In this document: piece after piece, positions 21,994 to 30,216 of the stretch
Numbering within the stretch: position 1 is the stretch's first letter
Layout of the letters: each line of letters begins with the position of its first letter
From: DATIHQ01 sp035480535
Lineage (GTDB): Bacteria > Chlamydiota > Chlamydiia > Chlamydiales > SM23-39
Length of the DNA: 33,290 nt
Assembly: GCA_035480535.1 (NCBI GenBank)
Contig: DATIHQ010000019.1
Location: forward strand, 1 to 33,290
Reading direction: 5' to 3'
Translations under genes and position numbers: made by a program
Notes under the pieces: model-generated
The model's input: the letters and a program-made list of their open reading frames with translations, nothing else
Databases searched by the model: none
What the model was told of the DNA's origin: nothing

Positions 21994-23977
21994 TCCAATT
22001 CTCGATCTTTACGGGCTCGATAGTTTCGCCAAGTGGATAGCCCAATATTTGGGAAAAGAAGTAGGCGGTGGCTTCTATGGCCCGTTTGATGTTCGCCGCT
22101 TGGCGGAAACCATGCTGCTCCTTTTCAAAGAGAATATAGGCCGTTGGAATACCGCGGTGGAGTAGGCTTAAGTACATTTTTTCCGATTGGGGTGGCGGCA
22201 CAATGGCATCTTCAGCTCCTTGGAGGAGAAGAATGGGACATTTAATCTGATCGACATGGTGGATAGGCGAGCGGGCTAAATAAAGAGCGCGAGCTTCTGG
22301 GTAGGGTCCCACGAGCCCGTCGTTATAATGAGCTTCAAATTTATGGGTATGAAGATTTAAAGCCTCCAAATCGCTCACTCCAAACAGGGAAGCGCCTACT
22401 TTGAACACATCTCGGAATGTAAGAGCCGCTAGAGTCGTAAATCCCCCGGCGCTGCCGCCAGAAATCGCAAGGCGATTGGGATCGGCCAGTCCCTTCTTCG
22501 TGCAATAGAGAGCCGCATTGACGCAATCATCGACATCGACCACTCCCCAATTTCCATTCAAGCGATTCCGATAGGCCCTTCCATATCCGGAACTTCCTCC
22601 ATAATTGACATCGACGACGGCAATTCCGCGCGAGGTCCAATATTGCATGGCTAAAGTGAAGACCGGATAGGTTTGTCCCGTGGGTCCTCCATGAGAGAGA
22701 ACCAAAAGAGGGGGAAGTTCTCCTTCTGCACCCCTAAATCGATCATTTTTGGGCGCGTAGTAAAAAGCATGCGCCGTCTGCCCATTGGTTGTGGGAAATT
22801 CAATCGCTTGTGGGATAGAAATATTATTGGGATTCACATCCACTTCCTGCGACTTTTTCACGATCTTCCATTGATCTGTTCTCAAATCGTAATCGATGAG
22901 AGAGCTTGGCTGATCTGGCGCAGAGGCGATTAAGATGAGATGATCGCCATTGACTACGAGAGTGGGAATACAAGAAAACGGAGTCTTCAGCGGGGTAAAC
23001 GATTTATCTTTAAGAGAGAAGCGCCCCAAGTGATCGTATCCCTTTTCTGAATAGACGGCGACGATCTGATCATCGCCCCAAAAACCATATCCTGCTTGGC
23101 CAAAAACCCATTGCGGATAGGCAAATTCAGCTTCCATGGGATGAAGAGCTTCCACTTTTCCTTTGCGCTCTCTATAGAGATTCCACCATCCCGATCGATC
23201 GGAGATAAAATAAAGAGAGCCATCGGGTCCCCACTTAGGTTGGCAAACCGATTCGTTCTTTTGGCCGGCTACTTTGCGAGAAGGACCCAAAGTCCCATTC
23301 TCTTTTACTTCAGCCACCCAAAGCTCCGACTCATCCCAGGGTAAATTGGGGTCATTCCAACAAAAATAAGCCAACTGCTTCCCATCTGGGCTGATGCGGG
23401 GACTTGAATAAAAATCATATCCTTCGGCGATTCGCTGCACATCTCCTGTTTCAGGATCGACAAGAGCCAGACAGTTTTCAACGTTATGCGGGTCGTCGTG
23501 GTGAACTTCTAAGACATAATAGAGCCGTTTTCCCGAAGGGTCGTAACATCCGTCGGCAAAGCGGGAGTTGGATTCATGAGTCAGCTGCAGAATCGAGGTG
23601 CAAGGACACCGTTTATAAATTTGCTGATCTGTAAAGTTAGAAAAGAAAACCGTATCATCGGCAATGAGATAGCTTCCTCCCCCATATTCGTGGACGAGGG
23701 TGCGGGCTTGATACTCGGTGGGGAGAAGATCTTTTATTTCCCCTTCTGGAGTCATTTGGACAAGAGCCGTCCTCCCCTTCTCATTTGGGCGGAGCTCTCC
23801 CCAATAAAGATTTCCATTTTCAGTAGCCGCTCCCACAAAGCGGATCGCCTGCTTCACAATCAAATCGGCAGTAATGGGAGATTGCCAAGAACCATAAGGA
23901 GCTCTACGAATTGCCACTTTTTTTTCTCCTGCTGAAAGAAAGGACCCGAGCATCATTAAAGCAAAAACCCATCTCAT
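21983..23977 (-). CDS. Exported S9-family prolyl oligopeptidase / dipeptidyl aminopeptidase
   Basis: From the ATG at 23977 (664 aa) a signal peptide (MRWVFALMMLGSFLSAG) leads a seven-bladed beta-propeller (about residues 60-375; blade motifs SPDGKQLAYF, GPDGSLYFIS) and a C-terminal peptidase domain. The catalytic triad is Ser509 in GGSAGG, Asp590 in GAEDAIVP and His622 in KEQHGF. The family cleaves short peptides, often after proline, usually outside the cytoplasm. ATG 23977 is preferred to 24031 since GGAGGG lies 5 bases upstream and it gives a clean signal peptide. The gene is central in the GAMT-like/S9/BAAT operon. Confidence 0.92.
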   Translation of the reverse strand: MRWVFALMMLGSFLSAGEKKVAIRRAPYGSWQSPITADLIVKQAIRFVGAATENGNLYWGELRPNEKGRTALVQMTPEGEIKDLLPTEYQARTLVHEYGGGSYLIADDTVFFSNFTDQQIYKRCPCTSILQLTHESNSRFADGCYDPSGKRLYYVLEVHHDDPHNVENCLALVDPETGDVQRIAEGYDFYSSPRISPDGKQLAYFCWNDPNLPWDESELWVAEVKENGTLGPSRKVAGQKNESVCQPKWGPDGSLYFISDRSGWWNLYRERKGKVEALHPMEAEFAYPQWVFGQAGYGFWGDDQIVAVYSEKGYDHLGRFSLKDKSFTPLKTPFSCIPTLVVNGDHLILIASAPDQPSSLIDYDLRTDQWKIVKKSQEVDVNPNNISIPQAIEFPTTNGQTAHAFYYAPKNDRFRGAEGELPPLLVLSHGGPTGQTYPVFTLAMQYWTSRGIAVVDVNYGGSSGYGRAYRNRLNGNWGVVDVDDCVNAALYCTKKGLADPNRLAISGGSAGGFTTLAALTFRDVFKVGASLFGVSDLEALNLHTHKFEAHYNDGLVGPYPEARALYLARSPIHHVDQIKCPILLLQGAEDAIVPPPQSEKMYLSLLHRGIPTAYILFEKEQHGFRQAANIKRAIEATAYFFSQILGYPLGETIEPVKIENWNGK

Positions 23978-24014
23978 GAAATCCCTCCAAAAAGGGCAAC
24001 CATTATATGCGAAG

Positions 24015-24755
24015 TCAACAAAGCTTTTCAATTAAAATAATGAGGGTGTCTTTATTTACCACGTGCTCCTGGTAATCGTAAGAGGGGTTTGTGATGATTT
24101 GCTCAAAAATGAGGGGATCTTCAAATTTTGAACCCTTAGAAAAACAGGCAAAACGGCTCCCCACCTCCATGTGCGATTTAAAACAAGCTTTTAGAAAAAA
24201 GAAGATGGGATCGATGCCGAAAGGAACAACAAAATGTTTTCCTTTCAAATGATATTTTTTCACCATTTTTTCTAATTGCTGGGGCTGAATCTGCCCTTTT
24301 CTCTCTAGTTCATTGAGAAATCGAGAGAGATAATCCTTAGAGGAAATACTTGCGCTTCTGCAAAAGTCATCCAATTCTGAATCTGTATAGCGCATCTTTG
24401 AAAGGGAGGGAAATTGGGCTTCGATTTCTTGGAGCAGCAAACTCCCTTCCTTGAGGAGGGCTGGAATCGCATGTTCTTCTGCCATGAGCTTCTCTGCCCA
24501 AAAAACCGAGTTAAAAATCCCTAAATTGGGGAGGGCTGATTCCCAAGATTCTTCAATGATTTTGACTGTGGGATGTTTCTGCGCCCATTTACGCGCTTCT
24601 TTTGCTTTCCCGGCTTCAGATTCAATGATCGTATGGTTTCTCGGATGCACTTCTTGGATGGCAGCTGCCATTGGGCTAAACCCAATTTCCAATATCTCGC
24701 CAAAGGGATGCCAAAGCTCGATCAAAAGCTCGACGGTTGTCTTTTTGCCGCTCAT
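24015..24755 (-). CDS. GAMT-like class I methyltransferase homolog
   Basis: A 246-residue protein with a Rossmann-type S-adenosylmethionine fold. Motif I is EILEIGFSPMAAAIQ (18-32), then HTIIESEAGKAKEARKW with the acidic ribose ligand (Glu44/Glu46), and ESWESALPNLGIFNSVFW. This pattern recalls guanidinoacetate N-methyltransferase and the RMT2/PRMT2 group (VLEVGFG, WIIECNDG, GLWEDVAP) more than ordinary small-molecule methyltransferases. Glycine content of motif I is reduced, so activity should not be assumed. The C-terminal half is unusual and charged. TATAAT (24776-24771) lies 15 bases before the ATG on the minus strand. It is the first gene of an operon with the S9 peptidase, 37 bases away. 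Confidence 0.6.
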   Translation of the reverse strand: MSGKKTTVELLIELWHPFGEILEIGFSPMAAAIQEVHPRNHTIIESEAGKAKEARKWAQKHPTVKIIEESWESALPNLGIFNSVFWAEKLMAEEHAIPALLKEGSLLLQEIEAQFPSLSKMRYTDSELDDFCRSASISSKDYLSRFLNELERKGQIQPQQLEKMVKKYHLKGKHFVVPFGIDPIFFFLKACFKSHMEVGSRFACFSKGSKFEDPLIFEQIITNPSYDYQEHVVNKDTLIILIEKLC

Positions 24756-24789
24756 GAGTTCATTTTAGCAATTATATTTTAAGAAGCAC

Positions 24790-24818
24790 TGGAAAAATAG
24801 ATTTTCTTTCTTTATGAT
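24790..24818 (+). promoter_or_regulatory. Promoter of the DUF6622-like gene (leaderless type)
   Basis: TGGAAA (24790-24795), a 17-base spacer and TATGAT (24813-24818) lie with 7 bases between the -10 and the ATG at 24826. This decides the start: the earlier ATG at 24814 is inside the -10 box and would not be transcribed. Confidence 0.45.
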
Positions 24819-24825
24819 CGCGGGA

Positions 24826-25317
24826 ATGGACATTCTCACTGAAGCTCTCAAAGAAACTCCCTGGTGGGTCTACGTTTTATTCATCTATCTCGTCATCATT
24901 GGATTGACAGCCACTCGCCCGCGGACTTTCTCTTTAAAAAAGCTCTTTATTTTTCCCCTGATCTTAACCATTTGGAATATCCTTTGGCTTTTAGAAAGAC
25001 TGCAGGCCCATTACGGACTTTTCTTATTTTGGCCTTTTGGGCTCATCGTTGGCGGCTATTTGGGATGGATCATGGTCCGCTCCTGGAAAATCTCCATTGA
25101 AAAGTCGAAGCAAAGCATTACGTTGCCGCCTACTTGGTCCACCCTCATTTTGATTCTCCTCATCTTTGCCATCCGCTATTTCTTTGTTTACAACTATGAA
25201 GTTCATCCTGAAATCGCCCCCCATCTTTTTCTGGCCGATGCCTTGATTTCTGGCGTCATCACAGGGATCTTTATTGGACGCGCATTCCATCTGTACAACA
25301 AATACCTAAAATTTTAG
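24826..25317 (+). CDS. Four-helix membrane protein, DUF6622-like
   Basis: A 163-residue membrane protein with four or five hydrophobic segments (about residues 12-28, 38-52, 62-82, 104-123, 135-155). The start TPWWVYVLFIYLVIIGLTATRPRT matches the pattern of DUF6622 proteins (TP.WV...L...G...TRPRT), a family without known function. The ATG at 24826 is preferred since the alternative at 24814 overlaps the promoter -10. The NMO-like gene follows after 13 bases, so the two probably share a transcript. Confidence 0.75.
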   Translation: MDILTEALKETPWWVYVLFIYLVIIGLTATRPRTFSLKKLFIFPLILTIWNILWLLERLQAHYGLFLFWPFGLIVGGYLGWIMVRSWKISIEKSKQSITLPPTWSTLILILLIFAIRYFFVYNYEVHPEIAPHLFLADALISGVITGIFIGRAFHLYNKYLKF

Positions 25318-25330
25318 GGTTTGGAATTGT

Positions 25331-26380
25331 ATGGATCCATGGCCCCAAACTCTCTTTACAGAGAAAGTTCGCTGCGCTTTGCCTTTGATTCAAGCCCCCA
25401 TGGCAGGAGTCACCTCTCCCGAACTGGTGGCCGCCGTTTCTAAAACCGGAGCAGTGGGTTCCCTTGGCGCCGCAATGATGGAGCCGGAGGAGATCCGAAA
25501 GGCCATCCGGCAGATCCGCGAACTCACCCGCCGCCCCTTCAACGTCAATCTATTCTTCTATTCTCTCCCCCATCAAGTGGTCCCCTTTGAATCGTTTCTC
25601 AAGCAATTAAAGCACTATGAAAAAGAGGTGGGCTTTTCCGCATCGATGGAACTGAAGCCACCTCCTTCTTTTGACAAACAGGTAGCCGTTTTATTGGAAG
25701 AAAGAGTCCCTATCTTTAGCTTTACTTTTGGCATTCCCCCCGTTTCGGTCATTCGCGATTTCCACCGCCATCAAGCAATTGTCATTGGCACTGCAACCCA
25801 TCCAAAAGAGGCGCTCGCGCTGCAAGAAATGGGCGTTGATTTCATTGTATGCCAAGGAAAAGAGGCAGGCGGCCATCGGGGAACTTTTTTGGGCTCCGCA
25901 ATGGAAAGTCTCAGCCCCACGTTTGAGTTATTGCAAGAGACCAAAGAATCGATCAAAAGACCGCTCATTGCCGCAGGCGGGATCATGGATGGGAAATCAA
26001 TCCGCAAAGCCTTTGAAATGGGGGCTGAAGCCGTTCAAATGGGAACTGCCTTTCTCACTTGTCATGAAAGTGGGGCCCATCCAGTCTATAAAAAGGCGCT
26101 CCTCGAATGGAAAAATAGAAAAACAGAGCTCACTCGCGCTTTCACCGGGCGCCTTGCCAGAGCCATTGAAAACCGGTTCATGCTCGATATGGCCCCATTA
26201 GAAAAAGAAATTCCCCCTTATCCCATTGCGCAATCGCTCACTGCCCCGATGAGAAAAGCCGCCGCTGCAATCGAAAATGGAGAATTCATGGCGCTGTATG
26301 CCGGAGAGCATTTCTCCAGCTGCCAATCTCTCTCCGCCCAAGAACTCATCGCCCGCCTCACTTTAGAACTTTCTAAATAA
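25331..26380 (+). CDS. Nitronate monooxygenase-like FMN enzyme
   Basis: A 349-residue TIM-barrel flavoprotein of the NMO/2-nitropropane dioxygenase family, which oxidises nitroalkanes such as propionate 3-nitronate. Family motifs: LPLIQAPMAGVTSPELVAAVSKTGAVGSLGA (near residues 17-46), HPKEALALQEMGVDFIVCQGKEAGGHRG (the FMN-phosphate-binding GGH), and AAGGIMDGKSIRKAFEMGAEAVQMGTAF. Some relatives are enoyl-ACP reductase FabK, but the KEAGGH context and overall length fit class I NMO. It lies in a plus-strand run with DUF6622 upstream and the exported oxidoreductase 26 bases downstream. Confidence 0.9.
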   Translation: MDPWPQTLFTEKVRCALPLIQAPMAGVTSPELVAAVSKTGAVGSLGAAMMEPEEIRKAIRQIRELTRRPFNVNLFFYSLPHQVVPFESFLKQLKHYEKEVGFSASMELKPPPSFDKQVAVLLEERVPIFSFTFGIPPVSVIRDFHRHQAIVIGTATHPKEALALQEMGVDFIVCQGKEAGGHRGTFLGSAMESLSPTFELLQETKESIKRPLIAAGGIMDGKSIRKAFEMGAEAVQMGTAFLTCHESGAHPVYKKALLEWKNRKTELTRAFTGRLARAIENRFMLDMAPLEKEIPPYPIAQSLTAPMRKAAAAIENGEFMALYAGEHFSSCQSLSAQELIARLTLELSK

Positions 26381-26389
26381 TCTTATAAT
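26362..26389 (+). promoter_or_regulatory. Possible promoter for the exported FAD-type oxidoreductase
   Basis: TTTAGA (26362-26367), a 16-base spacer and a perfect TATAAT (26384-26389) span the end of the NMO-like gene; the -10 ends 17 bases before the ATG at 26407. Transcription would give a leader of about 10 bases. The -35 is only a fair match. Confidence 0.4.
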
Positions 26390-26406
26390 CGTTAAAATTT
26401 CCCGCC

Positions 26407-27360
26407 ATGCGATTTATCTTCATCCTTTTCGCCTTCTCTCTTTTTGCTGTCGATTTTGACTGTGTAGTCGTAGGAACCAGCCCTTTTTCCCTATTTGAGG
26501 CCCTCTATCAGGCTCATAGCGGCAAGCGCGTTCTTATTTTGGAAGAGGGAAACGAATGCGGCGGCGCCTGGAAATCGATCACCATTTGCGGAATCTCCCA
26601 TGCCGATTTGGGATGTCATCAAATTGGACACGATAAGCCATTGCAAGCCTTTTTAGAAGAATATGCGGGATGCCATCTGGTTTCTCTAGATGATCCTTTG
26701 ATCTCCTTCACGGAAACCACAAAAAGTTCAAATGGATATTACTTTTCTCAAGGATGCTTCGAATTGATCGATCATCTCTTACAGCTCATTCAAAAAACAG
26801 ACATTCTCCTTCTTCTCAATCATAAACTGGAACACGTTTGGATCGATCCCTCGCAAACCTTTGCCACGCTAAAAGCAAATGACAAACAACTCACCACCTC
26901 GAAAATCATCACAACCCCAATGAGCTGTTTCTCTATCGATAATGTCCCGTCTCGCTTCAATAAATCAAAACATTACCATCTCTACATGCTCATTCAAGAT
27001 CCAACTCCGCCCCGTTTTGGCTACCAGGCGGGAACTTCTTCCGGGGTTTCTCGGTTGATGAATCTCACTCATTTTGTGGGACTTACAAACACAGGCCGCC
27101 AACTTTTAGTGTTTCAAACCCATTCAGAAATTTCTCTGACTCAAGGAACCACTTTTTTGGACGATTTAAAAAAACGGGAGCTCCTCGACCCAAGCGCCTA
27201 CATTCTCACCTCTGAATCGTACATTTATGAGCAGGGACATGGCTCCCAACAAAAACACTCAGCCATTTTTGAAACGATCAACACGGGCCATTTTCAATCC
27301 CTCAGCAACTACATCGCAAAATGGAAACAAGTCCTAAAACCTTTTAAAGAGAATTTGTGA
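26407..27360 (+). CDS. Exported NAD(P)/FAD-binding oxidoreductase-like protein
   Basis: A 317-residue protein with a hydrophobic, signal-peptide-like start (MRFIFILFAFSLFA) running straight into a Rossmann strand: DFDCVVVGTSPFSLFEALYQAHSGKRVLILEEGNECGGAW. The acidic Glu47 after the second strand and GGAW are typical of FAD-binding amine oxidase/phytoene-dehydrogenase-like proteins. The usual GxGxxG is replaced by GTSPFS, a variant I associate with a poorly studied subgroup. The substrate domain is short and there is no C-terminal FAD motif, so the protein may be degenerate or use another partner. It ends at the left arm of the 27359-27520 palindrome. Confidence 0.65.
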   Translation: MRFIFILFAFSLFAVDFDCVVVGTSPFSLFEALYQAHSGKRVLILEEGNECGGAWKSITICGISHADLGCHQIGHDKPLQAFLEEYAGCHLVSLDDPLISFTETTKSSNGYYFSQGCFELIDHLLQLIQKTDILLLLNHKLEHVWIDPSQTFATLKANDKQLTTSKIITTPMSCFSIDNVPSRFNKSKHYHLYMLIQDPTPPRFGYQAGTSSGVSRLMNLTHFVGLTNTGRQLLVFQTHSEISLTQGTTFLDDLKKRELLDPSAYILTSESYIYEQGHGSQQKHSAIFETINTGHFQSLSNYIAKWKQVLKPFKENL

Positions 27361-27520
27361 ACCTATCCGCAATGTGGTGCAAAAAATCTGCGAGATCTTT
27401 CGAGCGCTTTTCGCGTCTCTGCCCTTGCAAATATTTTCAAATATTTACTGCGGTCATTCGTCGCAAAAATCATCTCGAAATCTCTGCGCATCTTTTTTAC
27501 CCGACATTGCGGATAGGTTC
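27359..27520. repeat. Imperfect palindrome abutting the zeta-like kinase start
   Basis: Perfect 17-bp terminal inverted repeats GAACCTATCCGCAATGT (27359-27375) and its complement (27504-27520). Inside them the two halves continue to match imperfectly: TGCAAAAAATCTGCGAGAT against the complement of CATCTCGAAATCTCTGCGC. The centre carries an AAATATT/AATATTT stem. The left arm overlaps the stop codon of the oxidoreductase gene and the right arm ends on the base before ATG 27521, so the palindrome is the whole intergenic region and also the leader of the kinase mRNA. Confidence 0.7.
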
Positions 27521-28450
27521 ATGAAGAAAATTCTATTTTTCTACATCTTATCCACCTCCCTTTTTGCAGAGGTTTTCTTCTCTCCCCCAATGATTGAAAA
27601 ACATCTCCAGGGATATTCCAATGAGGAAAAAGCTCTCATTGAAAAAGATCTGATCGCAGTCCGCAGTGTTTGCATGGGAAAAGCCCATTCAACTGATGCC
27701 CCTGTTTATCTAGCTACAGCAGGCGCCCCCGGCGCAAGAAAAAGCACCACCCTCGAACGCTTCCTCTCCACTCACCCAGAATATAACGATGGCGCATACC
27801 TCGACCCCGATCCCCGCACGCTCCGCTACATGATTCACACCTACTATCAATCTCTAAATCCTTTCGCCATTAGCACAACGCCCGAAGATCAAAATCCTTG
27901 GAAAAACGCCTATGATAAATGGAAGGGGGGATCTAATTACATTGCGCTCACCCTCCTCGAAGAGGCTTTTGCCCAGAGAATGACCGTGATCTACGGCACC
28001 ACTTCAACGGGAGATCATATTCCGACTTTTTTCTCCAAACTCAAGACCCAAGGCTATAAAATCGTCCTTCTTCTCTGTTCTTGCGACGATGCTTTCCGAA
28101 AAGAGTCGATCACCTATCGAAATGAAGTGATCCGTTTCTATCAATCCTCTCCTGAAGATGCCCTCCTCAAAGGAAAACTTTTTCCTCAAAAAATGAGCAC
28201 CTATTTCAAATACGCCGATACCCTCTATTTTTACTGGAGCGATGATCGCGCCCATCCCGAGCGGCTCGCAGCGATCCTCGACAAAGGGCGCCTTGAAATC
28301 AAAGATGGCGATGCCTTTCACCTTTTCATTCAAAAATATGAGAGGGATCGCACCGCCCTTTCTCTTGAGGGAAAAGAACTTCCCTCTTTCAATGAGTGTT
28401 TGTTACACTCTCTGCATGACCCTACTCTGCAGCTGCCAATCTCTTTCTAA
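27521..28450 (+). CDS. Exported zeta-toxin-like P-loop kinase
   Basis: From the ATG at 27521 (309 aa) a signal peptide (MKKILFFYILSTSLFA, cleavage near residue 16) precedes a P-loop domain: GAPGARKST (68-76) is Walker A, followed by YLDPDPRTLRYM (94-105) and GGSNYIALTLLEEAF...VIYGTTST (136-163), in the order seen in zeta toxins (GxPGxGKT, D.D..R, A...E). Zeta/PezT kinases phosphorylate UDP-N-acetylglucosamine. No epsilon antitoxin-like ORF accompanies it. The ATG at 27521 gives the signal peptide; the extension to 27374 lies in the palindrome. The Shine-Dalgarno is weak (GGATAGG). It overlaps the uup start by 35 bases. Confidence 0.75.
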   Translation: MKKILFFYILSTSLFAEVFFSPPMIEKHLQGYSNEEKALIEKDLIAVRSVCMGKAHSTDAPVYLATAGAPGARKSTTLERFLSTHPEYNDGAYLDPDPRTLRYMIHTYYQSLNPFAISTTPEDQNPWKNAYDKWKGGSNYIALTLLEEAFAQRMTVIYGTTSTGDHIPTFFSKLKTQGYKIVLLLCSCDDAFRKESITYRNEVIRFYQSSPEDALLKGKLFPQKMSTYFKYADTLYFYWSDDRAHPERLAAILDKGRLEIKDGDAFHLFIQKYERDRTALSLEGKELPSFNECLLHSLHDPTLQLPISF

Positions 28451-30203
28451 ATCTTATGGAGCGCGTCTTTTATTTAAAGACTTAAGCCTCAGTATTTTCG
28501 AGAAGGATCGAATCGGCTTGATCGGCCCCAACGGATCGGGAAAAACCACCCTTCTCAATATTTTGGCAGACCTTGAAAAGGCAGATAGCGGGATGGTCTC
28601 TCCCAGGCGCGGGTTAAAAATTGGCTATTTGCCCCAATCGTGCGACTTCCCCGATCAAAAACCAACCGACATTCTTTTAGAGGCCATTCGAAACGACCGA
28701 GACATTCCCGACTATGACCAAGAGCGGCTGGCGGAAACGATTTTAAGTAAACTCGGCTTTAGCGGTGAGGAACTCTCCGCCGCCCACCTCTCTGGAGGAT
28801 GGAAAAAACGGTTGGGCCTGGCCAAAGAGCTGATTCGAGAGCCAGACCTGCTTCTTCTCGATGAGCCGACAAACCACCTCGATCTGGAAGGAATTCTTTG
28901 GCTGGAAAAATTTCTCTCTCGAGAAGCTCCCACCTACCTTCTGGTCAGCCACGACCGCTATTTTTTACAAAATGTAACCAACCGGATCATCGAGATCGAT
29001 TCTGTTTATCCGCGCGGCATCTTTGCAATCGATGGTACCTACGCCAACTTTCTCACCAAAAAAGGAGAATTCCTCGAAGGGCAGATCCAGCAGGAGCGAT
29101 CCCTCGCTTCCAAAGCGCGCCGTGAAGAAGAATGGCTCAGCAGATCGGCGAAAGCCCGCACAACTAAATCCCAATCGCGAATCGATGAGGCCAATGAAAT
29201 CTTAGGAGAACTTTCTCAAATTCAGAAGAGAAACCGGCAAAAGAAAGCGGGTGTCGATTTTGTTGGCAGCGAAAGAGAAACCAGAAAACTCCTCGTCGCC
29301 AAAAACCTCGCCAAAGAAATCAATCGCCCCCTCTTCCGCCATCTCGACCTCACTCTTTCCCCGGGAACCCGAATTGGCTTAATGGGCCCCAACGGTTCGG
29401 GGAAAACAACGCTTCTTCGCCTCTTTGCAGGAGAACTCGAACCCGATCAAGGAACCATTAAACGAGCCGATGATCTCAAGATTGTCTACTTCGATCAACA
29501 CCGAGCCAAACTCCCCCTCACCCTAACTCTTCGAGAAGCCCTATCTCCAAATGGCGATTACGTTCTTTTTCGCGGCCAGCCGATCCATGTCAATGGATGG
29601 TGCAAGCGATTTCTCTTCTCTCCCGACATTCTCGACCTCTCGATTTCCCGCCTCTCTGGCGGCGAAAGGGCCCGCATTTCCATTGCCCACCTCATGCTCC
29701 AGCCGGCCGATCTTCTCCTCCTCGACGAGCCGACAAACGATCTCGACATCCCCACTCTAGAAACTCTCGAAGAAAGCCTCCTCGATTTCCCAGGTGCCCT
29801 CGTCCTGATTACGCATGATCGATGCATGCTCGATCGGATCTGCAATTCACTCCTCTCTCTCGGCGATCCCGACCGCACCTTTACCTACTCAGACTATTCG
29901 CAATGGGAAGAGGCGCAAAAAAACCCGCCCCCCAAAGACACCGCCCCCAAAAAGAAAGCAGAGCCCACAACTAAGGCCAAGCTTTCTTATCTGGAGAAGC
30001 GGGAGTATGAGCAGATCGAGACAACGCTGGCCAAACTAGAGGAAGAGATCAAGCAGCTCAATCATCTGCTAGAAAATCCAGAAATCGCGCAAAACGCACA
30101 AAAGCTCTCCGAAGTCTGCACGGCGATTGGCCTAGCGGAGACACAAGTGGAGCGGCTCTATCTCCGCTGGGCCGAACTCGACCAAAAGCTGCGCAGCACA
30201 TAA
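28416..30203 (+). CDS. uup: ABC-F ATPase, Uup-like
   Basis: A soluble protein of about 595 residues with two ABC ATPase domains and no membrane segment. Each has Walker A GPNGSGKTT, signature LSGG and Walker B (LLLDEPTNHLD and LLLDEPTNDLD). The inter-domain linker is helical and charged (KARREEEWLSRSAKARTTKSQSR) as in ABC-F proteins that bind the ribosomal E site. The C-terminal part has a lysine/proline-rich linker (PPPKDTAPKKKAEPTTK) and a coiled coil (LSYLEKREYEQIETTLAKLEEEIKQ), diagnostic for Uup. Uup affects translation and DNA branch resolution. The ATG at 28416 matches the family start; ATG 28392 is an alternative, and the upstream extension is antisense-like. No Shine-Dalgarno is seen. 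Confidence 0.9.
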   Translation: MTLLCSCQSLSKSYGARLLFKDLSLSIFEKDRIGLIGPNGSGKTTLLNILADLEKADSGMVSPRRGLKIGYLPQSCDFPDQKPTDILLEAIRNDRDIPDYDQERLAETILSKLGFSGEELSAAHLSGGWKKRLGLAKELIREPDLLLLDEPTNHLDLEGILWLEKFLSREAPTYLLVSHDRYFLQNVTNRIIEIDSVYPRGIFAIDGTYANFLTKKGEFLEGQIQQERSLASKARREEEWLSRSAKARTTKSQSRIDEANEILGELSQIQKRNRQKKAGVDFVGSERETRKLLVAKNLAKEINRPLFRHLDLTLSPGTRIGLMGPNGSGKTTLLRLFAGELEPDQGTIKRADDLKIVYFDQHRAKLPLTLTLREALSPNGDYVLFRGQPIHVNGWCKRFLFSPDILDLSISRLSGGERARISIAHLMLQPADLLLLDEPTNDLDIPTLETLEESLLDFPGALVLITHDRCMLDRICNSLLSLGDPDRTFTYSDYSQWEEAQKNPPPKDTAPKKKAEPTTKAKLSYLEKREYEQIETTLAKLEEEIKQLNHLLENPEIAQNAQKLSEVCTAIGLAETQVERLYLRWAELDQKLRST

Positions 30204-30216
30204 CCAACAACAAAAT

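Noticed and set aside
27374..27520. 49-residue N-terminal extension of the zeta-like kinase
   Set aside because: The extension is the palindromic repeat itself, and the signal peptide begins at ATG 27521.
28242..28415. 58-residue N-terminal extension of Uup
   Set aside because: It lies in another frame over the 3' part of the zeta-like gene and has no family similarity; the ABC-F fold begins at about 28416.
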